64,000 bases of DNA from Kosakonia pseudosacchari (lineage in GTDB: Bacteria > Pseudomonadota > Gammaproteobacteria > Enterobacterales > Enterobacteriaceae), in the NCBI RefSeq assembly GCF_900184035.1, contig NZ_FXWP01000025.1:248001-312000 (forward strand). The letters run 5' to 3'. The notes below the pieces were generated by a model. The model did no database searches, was not told where the DNA came from, and was given only the letters and a program-made list of their open reading frames with translations. How positions within the stretch are numbered: position 1 is the stretch's first letter; the number at the start of each line of letters is the position of its first letter. Positions 55,853 through 64,000 of this stretch are shown piece after piece. A program made the position numbers and the translations under genes.

Positions 55853-56247
55853 TGTGGATTCACCCGTAAAGATTCGTAATGAGCGGATGATAGGTCTGTC
55901 ATTTTGCCTGTTTAAAGAACCTTTATTCGGCGTTTAGAACGAATAGAAATATAAAACGCTGTTTAGCCGTCAGGATGGCAAGACATGCAGTCGTCCGGAT
56001 GGATTGATTGCCAGAAAAGCGGGTTTTTGCGCTGATTTCATGCACTTTTCCCCTTACGTTCGCCGCAGTTATGCAATTTTCGGCAATGCATTGCGAAATA
56101 AAGTCTTATCGTCAAAACCCCTGTTCCACCTCCGTTAGCGTTTTTAGTTATAAGTAATGTCCATTTGGTTATTTGAATTATCACTGCGGCTGATTATTAT
56201 CGTCTGGACATCCATACCGCTAAACTGCCAAACGGAAACAGCAACGA
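55853..56247. promoter_or_regulatory. Divergent control region with MetJ-box-like array
   Basis: Four consecutive octamers at 55965-55996 (agccgtca ggatggca agacatgc agtcgtcc) match the met box AGACGTCT at 6, 4, 5 and 6 of 8 positions. Two weaker octamers at 56198-56213 (tatcgtct ggacatcc) lie 35 bp before metN. Tandem octamers are how MetJ binds. The region separates the transsulfuration operon from the methionine-importer operon, so shared control by methionine status is likely. Confidence 0.5.
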
Positions 56248-57270
56248 ATGATCGTCCTCAGGAATATCTCCAAGATTTTCGACCAGGGAAAGGCATCGAT
56301 TACCGCCGTCGACAGCGTCAATCTGACGGTTGAGCAGGGGCAGATTTACGGCATTATTGGCTACAGCGGCGCCGGGAAAAGTACGCTGATTCGCTTGCTG
56401 AACGGACTGGAAAAACCCACTTCCGGCAGCGTGGTGATTAATGGCCAGGACATCGCCGCCGCGCGCGGAGAAGCGCTGCGCCAGGCGCGGCTGAAGATCA
56501 GCATGGTCTTTCAGCACTTCAATTTATTGTGGTCGCGTACGGTGAGCGAGAACATCGCGTTTTCGATGCAAATTGCCGGTGCGCCAAAAGCGCAGATTAA
56601 CGCCCGCGTGGCGGAACTGATTGAGCTGGTGGGGCTGAAAGGGCGCGAAAAGGCTTACCCGTCGCAACTGAGCGGCGGGCAGAAGCAGCGTGTGGGCATT
56701 GCCCGCGCGCTGGCGAATAACCCGGATGTGCTGCTGTGCGATGAAGCGACCTCGGCGCTGGATCCGCAGACTACCGATCAGATCCTCGATCTGCTGCTCG
56801 ATATTAATCGCCGTTTCAAACTGACCATTGTGCTCATCACCCATGAAATGCATGTGGTACGCAAGATTTGCGATCGCGTGGCGGTGATGGAGAACGGCAA
56901 AGTGGTGGAGGAGGGCGATGTGCTGAGCGTCTTTACCCATCCGCAGCAGCCGATCACCAAACAGTTTGTGCGCCAGGTGAGTCAGTATAAAGAAGAAGAG
57001 GCGTTCAACCCGGAGCTGAACAGCGATCTGGACGGTACGGTGATCAAGCTGACGTTTACCGGACACAGCACGCACCAGCCGATCGTCGGTGAGCTGACGC
57101 TGCGCTATGGTCTGCCGTTTAACATTTTGCACGGCAAGATGTCGCAAACCGCGCACGGCGTCTTTGGACAATTATGGGTGAACGTGAAGGCGACCCCGGA
57201 ACAACTGAACAATATCCTGGCTGATCTGAGCAAAACGGATATTGAAAGCGAGGTCGTGACACATGGCTGA
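56248..57270 (+). CDS. metN: Methionine ABC importer ATP-binding protein (MetN type)
   Basis: A 340-residue ATPase of the methionine-uptake family. Walker A is GYSGAGKST, the signature is LSGGQKQRV and Walker B is VLLCDEATSALD. A C-terminal regulatory NIL/ACT-like domain (about residues 265-340, IVGELTLRYGLPFNILHG...) binds methionine to inhibit transport in E. coli MetN. It overlaps metI by 8 bp. This is probably a second MetNIQ system, dedicated to the adjoining methionine-to-cysteine pathway; cystine or other sulfur amino acids are possible substrates. Confidence 0.92.
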   Translation: MIVLRNISKIFDQGKASITAVDSVNLTVEQGQIYGIIGYSGAGKSTLIRLLNGLEKPTSGSVVINGQDIAAARGEALRQARLKISMVFQHFNLLWSRTVSENIAFSMQIAGAPKAQINARVAELIELVGLKGREKAYPSQLSGGQKQRVGIARALANNPDVLLCDEATSALDPQTTDQILDLLLDINRRFKLTIVLITHEMHVVRKICDRVAVMENGKVVEEGDVLSVFTHPQQPITKQFVRQVSQYKEEEAFNPELNSDLDGTVIKLTFTGHSTHQPIVGELTLRYGLPFNILHGKMSQTAHGVFGQLWVNVKATPEQLNNILADLSKTDIESEVVTHG

Positions 57271-57931
57271 ATCTCTCTTTCCGCACCTGAAATGGGCGCA
57301 ACTCTGGGCGGCGACGCAAGAGACACTGTATATGACAGCGCTGTCGGGCGCGGCGACTTTTGTACTGGGGATTGTGCTCGGTCTGGCGCTATTTTTGACT
57401 GCTCGCGGCGGCCTGTTCCAGAACCGTACGCTGTATAGCGTGATTTCGATTGTGGTGAATGTCTTCCGTTCTATTCCGTTCATCATTTTGATTGTGCTGC
57501 TGATCCCGTTTACCAAAACCCTCGTTGGCACCATTCTTGGCGCGAACGCCGCGCTGCCCGCGCTTATCGTCGGTGCTGCGCCGTTTTATGCGCGTCTGGT
57601 CGAGATTGCGCTGCGCGAAGTGGATAAAGGGGTGATTGAGGCGACGCGTTCGATGGGCGCGCGGTTGAGCACACTGGTATTTCGGGTGTTACTGCCCGAA
57701 TCATCACCCGCGCTGGTGTCCGGTATTACCGTGACGCTGATTGCGCTGGTGAGCTACAGCGCCATGGCCGGGGTTATCGGCGCTGGCGGGTTGGGCAATC
57801 TTGCTTATCTGGAAGGATTCCAGCGGAACCATAACGACGTCACGCTGATGGCGACGGTGACCATTCTTATCATCGTCTTCATCATCCAGTTCTGCGGCGA
57901 CGTGATTACTTCTCTGTTAGATAAACGATAA
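57263..57931 (+). CDS. metI: Methionine ABC importer permease (MetI type)
   Basis: A 222-residue inner-membrane permease with five predicted membrane segments. The binding-protein-dependent transport motif is EATRSMGARLSTLVFRVLLPES (coupling helix for the ATPase), and the MetI-like end is VITSLLDKR. It overlaps metN by 8 bp and is followed by metQ after 3 nt, so all three are one operon. Confidence 0.93.
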   Translation: MAESLFPHLKWAQLWAATQETLYMTALSGAATFVLGIVLGLALFLTARGGLFQNRTLYSVISIVVNVFRSIPFIILIVLLIPFTKTLVGTILGANAALPALIVGAAPFYARLVEIALREVDKGVIEATRSMGARLSTLVFRVLLPESSPALVSGITVTLIALVSYSAMAGVIGAGGLGNLAYLEGFQRNHNDVTLMATVTILIIVFIIQFCGDVITSLLDKR

Positions 57932-57934
57932 TTA

Positions 57935-58762
57935 TTGGAAACCAACATCATGAAAAAAACACTGACACTGATTGCCGCAGCCACCCTCAGCGTGCTGAGC
58001 TTCTCCTCCTGGGCGGATACGCTGACCGTGGGCGCGTCTAACGTGCCACACGCCGAAATCCTTGAGCAGGCGAAACCGATTCTGGCGAAACAGGGTATTG
58101 ATCTGGAAATCAAACCGTTCCAGGACTACATCCTGCCGAACACGGCGCTGGCCAGCCGTGAACTGGATGCCAACTACTTCCAGCACATTCCGTACCTGAA
58201 CAGCGTTATCAAAGATCACGCGGGCGATAAAACCTATGATTTCGTCAGCGCAGGCGCGATCCATATTGAGCCGATTGGTATTTACTCCAAAAAATACAAA
58301 TCGCTGAAAGATCTGCCGCAGGGCGGCAAAATCATCATGCGTGACGCGGTATCTGAAGAGGGGCGCATTCTCTCTATCTTCGAAAAAGAGGGCGTGATCA
58401 AGCTGAAACCAGGCATCGACAAAGTGACGGCGCGTATCGATGACATCGTCGATAACCCGAAAAAACTGCAGTTCCTGCCGAACGTCGAAGCAGCGCTGCT
58501 GCCGCAGATGTATAACAACGATGAAGGCGATGCGGTGGTGATCAACGCCAACTACGCGATTGATGCTGGTCTGGATCCGGTTCACGATCCGATTGCGGTG
58601 GAAAGCGGTGAAAACAACCCGTATGCCAACATCATTACCGTTCATCGTGGTGACGAGAAGAAAAAAGATATTGTGGCGCTGGTGAACGTGCTGCACTCCA
58701 AAGAGATTCAGGACTGGATCCGCACCAAATATAAAGGCGCGGTGATCCCGGTTAACAACTGA
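57935..58762 (+). CDS. metQ: Methionine-binding protein (MetQ/NlpA family)
   Basis: A 275-residue periplasmic substrate-binding protein of the NlpA family. The signal peptide (about residues 1-26, ending SSWA) has no lipobox Cys, so the protein is soluble and not a lipoprotein like E. coli MetQ. The family motif TVGASNVPHAEILEQAKPIL is present, with NANYAIDAGLDP near the ligand site. It ends with KYKGAVIPVNN. It delivers the substrate to MetIN. Confidence 0.92.
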   Translation: METNIMKKTLTLIAAATLSVLSFSSWADTLTVGASNVPHAEILEQAKPILAKQGIDLEIKPFQDYILPNTALASRELDANYFQHIPYLNSVIKDHAGDKTYDFVSAGAIHIEPIGIYSKKYKSLKDLPQGGKIIMRDAVSEEGRILSIFEKEGVIKLKPGIDKVTARIDDIVDNPKKLQFLPNVEAALLPQMYNNDEGDAVVINANYAIDAGLDPVHDPIAVESGENNPYANIITVHRGDEKKKDIVALVNVLHSKEIQDWIRTKYKGAVIPVNN

Positions 58763-58772
58763 TTCTCCCCTT

Positions 58773-58797
58773 CTGCGCGGTCTTGCTGGCCGCGCAG
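58773..58797 (+). terminator. Hairpin after metQ
   Basis: Arms CTGCGCGG and CCGCGCAG enclose a 9-nt loop 10 bases after the metQ stop. No T-run follows, so it may stabilise the 3' end or act with Rho. Confidence 0.4.
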
Positions 58798-58919
58798 CTC
58801 GCTGTTGATTTCCCGCCTTAGATTTTCGCTGTGACTAATCTCACCAATTTTAAACAATCGCGTTAATACTCATTAACAATGCACTACTATTGCCGGGTTG
58901 ACCAACTGCGGGGGTAGAG

Positions 58920-60101
58920 ATGAAAGATGTCGTGATAGTCGGCGCGGTTCGCACGCCTATCGGCTGTTTTCAGGGCGCGTTGTCACGCCTCTCTGCCGTT
59001 GAGTTGGGCAGCCAGGTGGTGCGTGCGTTGATTGAGCGTAGCGGCGTGCAGCCACAAGATATCGACGAGGTGATTTTAGGCCAGGTGCTGACAGCGGGCG
59101 CCGGGCAAAATCCTGCGCGGCAGTCGGCGATCAAAGGCGGCCTGCCGAATACGGTTTCAGCGATCACTATTAATGATGTCTGCGGCTCCGGGCTGAAAGC
59201 CTTGCACCTGGCTTCGCAGGCGATCCAGTGCGGCGAAGCCGATGTGGTGATCGCCGGTGGGCAGGAGAACATGAGCCGTGCGCCGCATGTGCTGACCGAC
59301 AGCCGCACCGGCGCGCAGCTCGGCAACAGCCAGCTTATCGATAGCCTGGTGCATGACGGTTTGTGGGATGCCTTCAACGATTATCATATGGGCGTAACGG
59401 CGGAAAATCTGGCGCGTGAATATGGCATCAGCCGCGAGCGTCAGGATGAATGGGCGTTAAGCTCGCAGCATAAAGCGCGTGTCGCTATCGATTCCGGGCG
59501 TTTTCGTGATGAAATTGTGCCGGTAAGCGCGGTGGATGCGGCAGGTCAGACGCAGGTTATTGATACAGATGAACAACCGCGCACCGACCCCAGCGCGGAA
59601 GCGCTGGCAAAGCTCGCGCCCGCGTTTGAACAAAGCGGCTCAGTCACTGCCGGTAACGCCTCACCTATTAATGACGGCGCAGCGGCGGTGATGGTAATGA
59701 GCGAAGCAAAAGCGCAGGAACTGAATTTACCGGTGCTGGCGCGTATCCGCGCCTTTGCCAGTGTTGGCGTCGATCCGGCGTTAATGGGCATTGCGCCGGT
59801 TTATGCCATGCGCCGTTGCCTTGAGCGCGCGGGCTGGCAGCTTGATGATGTCGATCTGATTGAAGCGAACGAAGCCTATGCCGCGCAGGCGTTGTCGGTC
59901 GGTAAAATTCTTGAATGGGATGAGAAGCGAGTGAATGTTAACGGCGGGGCGATAGCGCTGGGCCACCCGATTGGCGCGTCCGGCTGCCGTATTCTGGTTT
60001 CGCTGGTGCATGAAATGCAAAAACGTCATGCACGTAAAGGGCTGGCAACGTTATGTATCGGCGGCGGCCAGGGCGTGGCGCTGGCAATCGAACGCGATTA
60101 A
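58920..60101 (+). CDS. yqeF: Acetyl-CoA acetyltransferase YqeF
   Basis: A 393-residue thiolase II nearly the same as E. coli YqeF, the same length. Catalytic residues are visible: Cys88 in [10 protein letters not shown], His in [14 protein letters not shown], and Cys in TLCIGGGQG near the C-terminus. It condenses or cleaves acetoacetyl-CoA. It is a single gene with its own terminator. The physiological role in enterics is unclear because atoB encodes the main enzyme. Confidence 0.95.
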   Translation: MKDVVIVGAVRTPIGCFQGALSRLSAVELGSQVVRALIERSGVQPQDIDEVILGQVLTAGAGQNPARQSAIKGGLPNTVSAITINDVCGSGLKALHLASQAIQCGEADVVIAGGQENMSRAPHVLTDSRTGAQLGNSQLIDSLVHDGLWDAFNDYHMGVTAENLAREYGISRERQDEWALSSQHKARVAIDSGRFRDEIVPVSAVDAAGQTQVIDTDEQPRTDPSAEALAKLAPAFEQSGSVTAGNASPINDGAAAVMVMSEAKAQELNLPVLARIRAFASVGVDPALMGIAPVYAMRRCLERAGWQLDDVDLIEANEAYAAQALSVGKILEWDEKRVNVNGGAIALGHPIGASGCRILVSLVHEMQKRHARKGLATLCIGGGQGVALAIERD

Positions 60102-60117
60102 TCTTACTTTAAGTTAA

Positions 60118-60148
60118 ATAAAGCCTTCCACCCGGAAGGCTTTATTGT
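60118..60148 (+). terminator. Terminator of yqeF
   Basis: A perfect 12-bp stem ATAAAGCCTTCC/GGAAGGCTTTAT with a 4-nt loop, followed by TGTTT. Confidence 0.85.
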
Positions 60149-60576
60149 TTGTGACTAACGCCTCAGCCGTCGTTTCAATTAAATTAAAACTTCGATGCCT
60201 CGCACTAATAATTATCCCACGCAATTAAAAAACACTTCTGCAAAAGTCAAATTTACGATTATTCCCTCCGTTACAATTTGAAATGTAAGCGATAAGCCTG
60301 CTTATTATTTGCTGATCTATTTTGTAGATCTCTGTTTTACTTTGTGTTTTTTATTTGTATTTAACTTTGTAAGTTAACCGTTAATAGAAAATTGGTGTGA
60401 TCTTTATCATATTAATCTGGCGGTAAAGGGAAAATATATTGATATTCATCACGCCGTTATACATAGTTTCGCTCCATACAAATATTTACGATCACGATCA
60501 CTAAAATAAAGTTGTCAAAAAAATAAAATAGAATTCCATAAAAATGGAACATAATTTTAATTATTGAGGTAATCTC
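60149..60576 (+). promoter_or_regulatory. kdgM control region (CRP- and KdgR-like sites)
   Basis: About 430 bp of AT-rich sequence. TGTGA-TCTTTA-TCATA at 60396-60411 resembles a CRP site. AATGGAACATAATTTTAAT at 60543-60561 matches the KdgR consensus (AATGAAACATTGTTTCATT) at about 14 of 19 positions and overlaps the likely start of transcription or translation. The palindrome TTCCATAAAAATGGAA at 60534-60549 partly overlaps it. Repression relieved by KDG, plus cAMP activation, is the known mode for kdgM in soft-rot bacteria. Confidence 0.5.
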
Positions 60577-61257
60577 ATGTTTAAGAAAACTCTGGCTCTT
60601 GCTTCACTCCTTGGCGCTTCCTTTGCTTCACAAGCCGTCACCGTGGATTTACGTCACGAATACATCGACAGCGGTTCCAACGCCGATCGCGTAGCGGTTT
60701 CTCACCGCTTTGAGAATGGCGTAGGTTTCGGTGTTGAAGCGAAATGGAAATCTGGCGGCGATGAGGCCGACAAACCGTTAACGGAAATCGTGGGTAACGG
60801 CCACGAAGAGTCCATTAACTGGCGCTGGGCTGCGACCAAGAATTTTGCGTTAACACCAGGCTTTAATATCGAAAGTAAAGATACCAACTCCATCTATAAA
60901 CCCTATCTTCACGCGCAATACAGCTTTGATAACGGCGTTTATATTGCAGGCCGTTACCGTTATGAATACACACGTAACCCGGATTCAAGCACCGTTGATA
61001 ACAAGGTCAACAAATTTGATACCTGGGTAGGCTGGGCGATGGGCGACTACCGCATTGAGCTGAACTATGTTTACGCGAAGAGCACCGAAGATGTTATTCG
61101 TGAAAACAACAAAACTTATTCCAACGAATATAACGCCAAAGTTGCGTACAAACTGGATAAAAACTGGTCCCCGTATGTGGAAGTGGGCAACGTGGGTGTG
61201 AAAAATACCGACGAACGCCAGACCCGTTTCCGCCTCGGTGTGGCTTACTCTTTCTGA
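60577..61257 (+). CDS. kdgM: KdgM-family oligogalacturonate-specific porin
   Basis: A 226-residue outer-membrane beta-barrel of the KdgM/NanC family. The signal peptide is residues 1-19 (ending SQA). The mature start VTVDLRHEYIDSGSNADRVAVSHRFENG and the C-terminal phenylalanine (RLGVAYSF) are typical. These 12-stranded barrels pass short acidic oligosaccharides; with ogl and kduI nearby, oligogalacturonates are the likely cargo. TGAGG lies before the ATG, and it has its own terminator. Confidence 0.92.
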   Translation: MFKKTLALASLLGASFASQAVTVDLRHEYIDSGSNADRVAVSHRFENGVGFGVEAKWKSGGDEADKPLTEIVGNGHEESINWRWAATKNFALTPGFNIESKDTNSIYKPYLHAQYSFDNGVYIAGRYRYEYTRNPDSSTVDNKVNKFDTWVGWAMGDYRIELNYVYAKSTEDVIRENNKTYSNEYNAKVAYKLDKNWSPYVEVGNVGVKNTDERQTRFRLGVAYSF

Positions 61258-61281
61258 TTGTCTGCATTACCCTCAAGTCAA

Positions 61282-61314
61282 AATCCCCGGAGCCGTTGCC
61301 CGGGGATTTTTTTA
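61282..61314 (+). terminator. Terminator of kdgM
   Basis: The stem AATCCCCGG/CCGGGGATT is followed by seven T, 25 bases after the kdgM stop. Confidence 0.9.
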
Positions 61315-61577
61315 TTTCTTCCCGTCAGACTTTTAGCTACAGGTTCGTTGCTTACCTTCTTTGGACTTTTGGACAGTGCTTTTGCATTTGCTCAGGTCCG
61401 CCCTGAATAATGTGAGTGACAGGAAGGCGGCAACGCAGCGAGTTCCGTGAAGTAAGTGACTGGGGCGAGTATGGCCGCTAACACACCAGTGGCTGAAAGT
61501 ATGACGGGCAAGAACGGCACAAAAAAAAGCCCCCCAGGAGGAGGGCAAGGCCAGTTACAGAAACACTAACTCAATGT
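61315..61577. other. Gap between convergent kdgM and ogl
   Basis: About 260 bp with no supported gene. A 32-codon frame at 61471-61569 has GGGGCGAG before its ATG but runs straight through the ogl terminator and has no known relatives that I recognise. The only clear element is that terminator at its right end. Confidence 0.5.
61521..61546 (-). terminator. Terminator of ogl
   Basis: On the minus strand GCCCTCC-TCCT-GGGGGGC is followed by eight T, about 32 bases after the ogl stop codon. Confidence 0.85.
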
Positions 61578-62753
61578 TTACGCTTGCAACATGACGCGTT
61601 GCTCAGGAAGTTTCGCGATATAAAGCGCCGGCTTACCGTCTTTATCGGAACTAAACAGAATCGCACTGTCGTCCGGTGTGAACGAGGGATGCGGATGCGT
61701 GACCTGGCGGCTGTTGGCAACCGTTGCCCAGGAAGTATCGTGGCGCGCCACGCGGAAGTAGGCTTTTTTCGCCACATCGAAAACATACAAATAGGGATCG
61801 TTATCAATGGTGTAACCGCTGGTATCTTTCACATCTACTGGCGTGCCGGAACCATCGCCAACCAGCAATGTGCCGTCAAAGTTGCTCATCAGGTGAGAGC
61901 ACGCCGGCATCGGCATGACCGCGTCGTTCACGCCGGTATCCGGGTTGAAGCTGTAAATCATGCGCCCCTGTTTACCTTTCAGGTAAGAGACGTACACCAG
62001 CGCGGAGCCGTTCGGCACCCAGAATTCGTGGGTACAGCTTTCGCCTTCGGCGTGATCTTTTACTTTGCGTACATGGCTGCCGTCTTCATTGACCAGCCAC
62101 ATCCGCGCATCCACCAGATCGTGTGGGCCTTCGTGGCAAAACGCCACCGTGTTGTCGTCGAACGGGCGATAGATCGGGTGCCCCAGCCAGTTCTTCTCTT
62201 CATGGATCACGCTGCTCTCGCCACTTTGCAGATCTACGCGCAAAAGACGGCAGTGCGGGCCTTTATGGAAGAAATCGTGGAACAGTTTCCAGTCATTGAG
62301 CGGCGTCCAGTCGCTGGCGGCGATCTCAATCCCAACCAGTTTGCTGCAATCACTGTTCGCCACCCAGGTGCCGTAGCCGACCCACTCGTCCGGTACGCGA
62401 TAAATTTCGCGCTCGGCGAGCGTTTGCAAATTCACTTCGCGCAGCGTGCGATCGTTCTTCACATAATATAAAGCGCTGTCATCCGGCGAGAGGAAACCAC
62501 CAAAGGTGTTATCGCCCGCGCCTTCCGTTAACTGCACGGCTTCGGCTTTCGCGATATCCAGCAGGTAATAATTCCAGTGGCCATCAAATTCACCGGCAAA
62601 CAACAGGTGGCTGCCATCATTGAAAAAACACTTCTGATAGAAGTAGTTCCGGTGGCAGGTCACTTCCGGTGGTGTTAAGCGGGTGACTTCCGCGCCGGTA
62701 TCCGGATCGCGGCTGATTGCGTAATTGAGTTTTACCCGCATGCCTTTCGCCAT
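61578..62753 (-). CDS. ogl: Oligogalacturonate lyase (PL22)
   Basis: A cytoplasmic lyase that splits (un)saturated digalacturonate to 5-keto-4-deoxyuronate. The 391-residue protein is a seven-bladed beta-propeller of family PL22. Family motifs are TCHRNYFYQKCFF, GHWNYYLLD, NWLGHPIYRPFD, CHEGPHDLVDARMWL with catalytic-region His, and CTHEFWVP. Length fits Dickeya and Yersinia Ogl (388). AGGAG lies seven bases before the ATG. A KdgR-like operator is about 90 bp upstream. Its product is the substrate of KduI, encoded divergently. Confidence 0.95.
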   Translation of the reverse strand: MAKGMRVKLNYAISRDPDTGAEVTRLTPPEVTCHRNYFYQKCFFNDGSHLLFAGEFDGHWNYYLLDIAKAEAVQLTEGAGDNTFGGFLSPDDSALYYVKNDRTLREVNLQTLAEREIYRVPDEWVGYGTWVANSDCSKLVGIEIAASDWTPLNDWKLFHDFFHKGPHCRLLRVDLQSGESSVIHEEKNWLGHPIYRPFDDNTVAFCHEGPHDLVDARMWLVNEDGSHVRKVKDHAEGESCTHEFWVPNGSALVYVSYLKGKQGRMIYSFNPDTGVNDAVMPMPACSHLMSNFDGTLLVGDGSGTPVDVKDTSGYTIDNDPYLYVFDVAKKAYFRVARHDTSWATVANSRQVTHPHPSFTPDDSAILFSSDKDGKPALYIAKLPEQRVMLQA

Positions 62754-63252
62754 ATTTCACTCCTTTAGATGGTCCGGTGGGAAAGTTGCGCCCCCAATGA
62801 TGACCACAGATGATTACAAGTTTAAAAATAGAGTGTTAATTTATCAAAACAACGTTTCAATATGTGTGATTGCTGACGCACTTTATAAGAAAACAACGGC
62901 TGCTAGCAGGATTAACGCGAGGTGAAAAAGCGTTTGCGCTGGGGGCTTTGATTTTAAACACAAAAACTGCCGATTGGCGGTCAAAACTCAAAGACGGACT
63001 TAACTTATTGTTTGATATGATTTATTTAAAATTATTCTCCAGGGCTAACCGGTGATGATGCGCTGTCAACGCCAAACAATCGTGATCACACTTACAGATT
63101 TAATAATATATGGCAGAAAAATTGAAACGTTGTTTTATTCAAGATTGAAAACATGTTTTAGCCGGGATAAGATGCGCGTAATGAAGAAACGGAACACTGT
63201 TTCTGCGTTCCACTGAGTGACGTTTCGGTCAAAATTTACTTCGGAGGTTATT
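62754..63252. promoter_or_regulatory. Divergent ogl/kduI control region with two KdgR-like operators
   Basis: The same 16-mer ATTGAAACGTTGTTTT occurs at 63121-63136 on the plus strand and, inverted, at 62846-62861 (as AAAACAACGTTTCAAT). Each is the core of a KdgR box (consensus AATGAAACRNYGTTTCATT). One faces ogl and one faces kduI. The rest of the 500-bp gap has no supported gene. The second palindrome TGAAAACATGTTTTA at 63146-63160 may be an additional KdgR half-match. Confidence 0.7.
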
Positions 63253-64000
63253 GTGGAAGTCAGACAAAGCATCCACAGTGCGCATGCGAAAACGCTGGAT
63301 ACCCAGGGCCTGCGCAATGAGTTTTTAGTCGAAAAAGTATTCGCTGATGACGAATACACCATGGTGTACAGCCATATCGATCGCATTATCGTCGGCGGTA
63401 TTAAACCGGTAAACAAAACCGTTTCTGTTGGCGGCGAAGTGGGTAAACAGCTGGGCGTGACCTATTTTCTTGAGCGTCGCGAACTGGGCGTGATTAATAT
63501 CGGCGGCCCGGGCACCATTACCGTTGACGGTCAATGTTATGAAATTGGTCATCGTGATGCGTTATATGTCGGAAAAGGCGCCAAAGAGGTGGTTTTTGCC
63601 AGCATCGATAGCGCGAAACCAGCCAAGTTTTACTACAACTGCGCACCCGCACACACCTCCTTCCCAACGAAAAAAGTGACGCCAGCCGATGTGGCGCCAG
63701 TGACGCTTGGCGATCCGCTGACCAGCAACCGTCGCACCATCAACAAATATTTCGTACCGGACGTGCTGGAAACCTGCCAGTTAAGCATGGGGCTGACCGA
63801 GCTTGCGCCGGGCAACCTGTGGAACACGATGCCGTGCCATACCCATGAGCGCCGCATGGAAGTGTACTTCTATTTCAATATGGAAGAAGACGCCTGCGTA
63901 TTCCATATGATGGGGCAGCCGCAGGAGACGCGTCACATTGTGATGCATAACGAGCAGGCGGTCATTTCTCCCAGCTGGTCAATCCATTCAGGCGTGGGTA
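63253..64000 (+). CDS. kduI: 5-keto-4-deoxyuronate isomerase (partial, runs off the window)
   Basis: Converts 5-keto-4-deoxyuronate to 2,5-diketo-3-deoxygluconate in pectin breakdown. About 249 of roughly 278 residues are present; the 3' end lies beyond 64000. The sequence ([43 protein letters not shown], metal-ligand region [17 protein letters not shown]) is nearly the same as E. coli KduI. The start is GTG at 63253 with GGAGG upstream. A KdgR-like operator lies about 115 bp before it. kduD would be expected just downstream. Confidence 0.95.
   Translation, partial: MEVRQSIHSAHAKTLDTQGLRNEFLVEKVFADDEYTMVYSHIDRIIVGGIKPVNKTVSVGGEVGKQLGVTYFLERRELGVINIGGPGTITVDGQCYEIGHRDALYVGKGAKEVVFASIDSAKPAKFYYNCAPAHTSFPTKKVTPADVAPVTLGDPLTSNRRTINKYFVPDVLETCQLSMGLTELAPGNLWNTMPCHTHERRMEVYFYFNMEEDACVFHMMGQPQETRHIVMHNEQAVISPSWSIHSGVG

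Noticed and set aside
61471..61569. A 32-codon frame rich in Gly/Lys between kdgM and ogl.
   Set aside because: It runs through the ogl terminator on the opposite strand and shows no family features, despite a fair ribosome site.
1..64000. CRISPR arrays, prophage modules and complete insertion sequences.
   Set aside because: No regularly spaced direct repeats with unique spacers, no transposase or phage structural genes were seen. The only tandem arrays are coding repeats and the immunity duplication.

Overview
The window is chromosomal DNA of a member of the Enterobacterales, most likely a plant-associated Kosakonia or Enterobacter relative. The backbone genes dsbC-recJ-prfB-lysS-idi, actS (ygeR), glyU, yjdI-yjdJ, roxA, yqeF and kduI read as close relatives of the Escherichia coli proteins. 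Between them lie accessory blocks typical of plant-associated enterics: aromatic-acid decarboxylation, pectin and hexuronate catabolism, a Lap-type adhesin and a type VI effector island. The genus is an inference from gene content, not from a comparison.

Layout. 0-5.8 kb: protein folding, repair and translation core, including the prfB programmed frameshift. 5.9-9.9 kb: a LysR-controlled UbiD/UbiX aromatic acid decarboxylase operon with a DUF554 membrane protein. 9.9-11.4 kb: the amidase activator ActS, a secreted 20-residue-repeat protein and tRNA-Gly(CCC). 11.6-14.4 kb: a PAAR effector followed by a tandemly amplified array of small membrane (probable immunity) proteins and detached effector tails. 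14.9-18.3 kb: a coiled-coil protein, FliB, a small P-loop kinase, YjdI and YjdJ. 18.5-38.1 kb: the most unusual block. A 1111-residue Mur ligase/PBP-like/CapA fusion and an alpha/beta hydrolase are divergent from an operon of an alpha-barrel protein, LapG, LapD and a 113-residue protein. A giant LapA-like adhesin and its type I secretion system (LapE, LapB, LapC) follow.

38-48.6 kb holds an MFS pump, a mannonate dehydratase/GntP pair, a cold-shock gene with a downstream YmcF-like small protein that has no AUG, and three regulator-enzyme pairs: XRE/methyltransferase, CGNR/hydrolase and LysR/PRISE reductase. A decayed GH28-like remnant lies among them. 48.6-53.3 kb: RoxA, a chromosomal ccdAB module, a nitroreductase and a PAS-GGDEF cyclase. 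53.3-58.8 kb: reverse transsulfuration (cystathionine beta-synthase and gamma-lyase) divergent from a MetNIQ-type importer, with MetJ-box-like sequence between them. 58.9-64 kb: thiolase YqeF and the oligogalacturonate genes kdgM, ogl and kduI (cut by the window end), with KdgR-like operators.

How the parts may work together. LapD (degenerate GGDEF/EAL receptor) would sequester LapG at high c-di-GMP. LapG would otherwise cut the adhesin near its N-terminus and release it. The adhesin stalk is replaced by about 980 residues in which every second residue is Asp, making a very long polyanion. The adjoining Mur-ligase/CapA fusion resembles poly-amino-acid capsule enzymes, so the whole 18.5-38.1 kb block may build a regulated anionic cell surface; this is inference. 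Ogl and KduI feed pectin fragments toward 2-keto-3-deoxygluconate, the same intermediate produced by the mannonate dehydratase.
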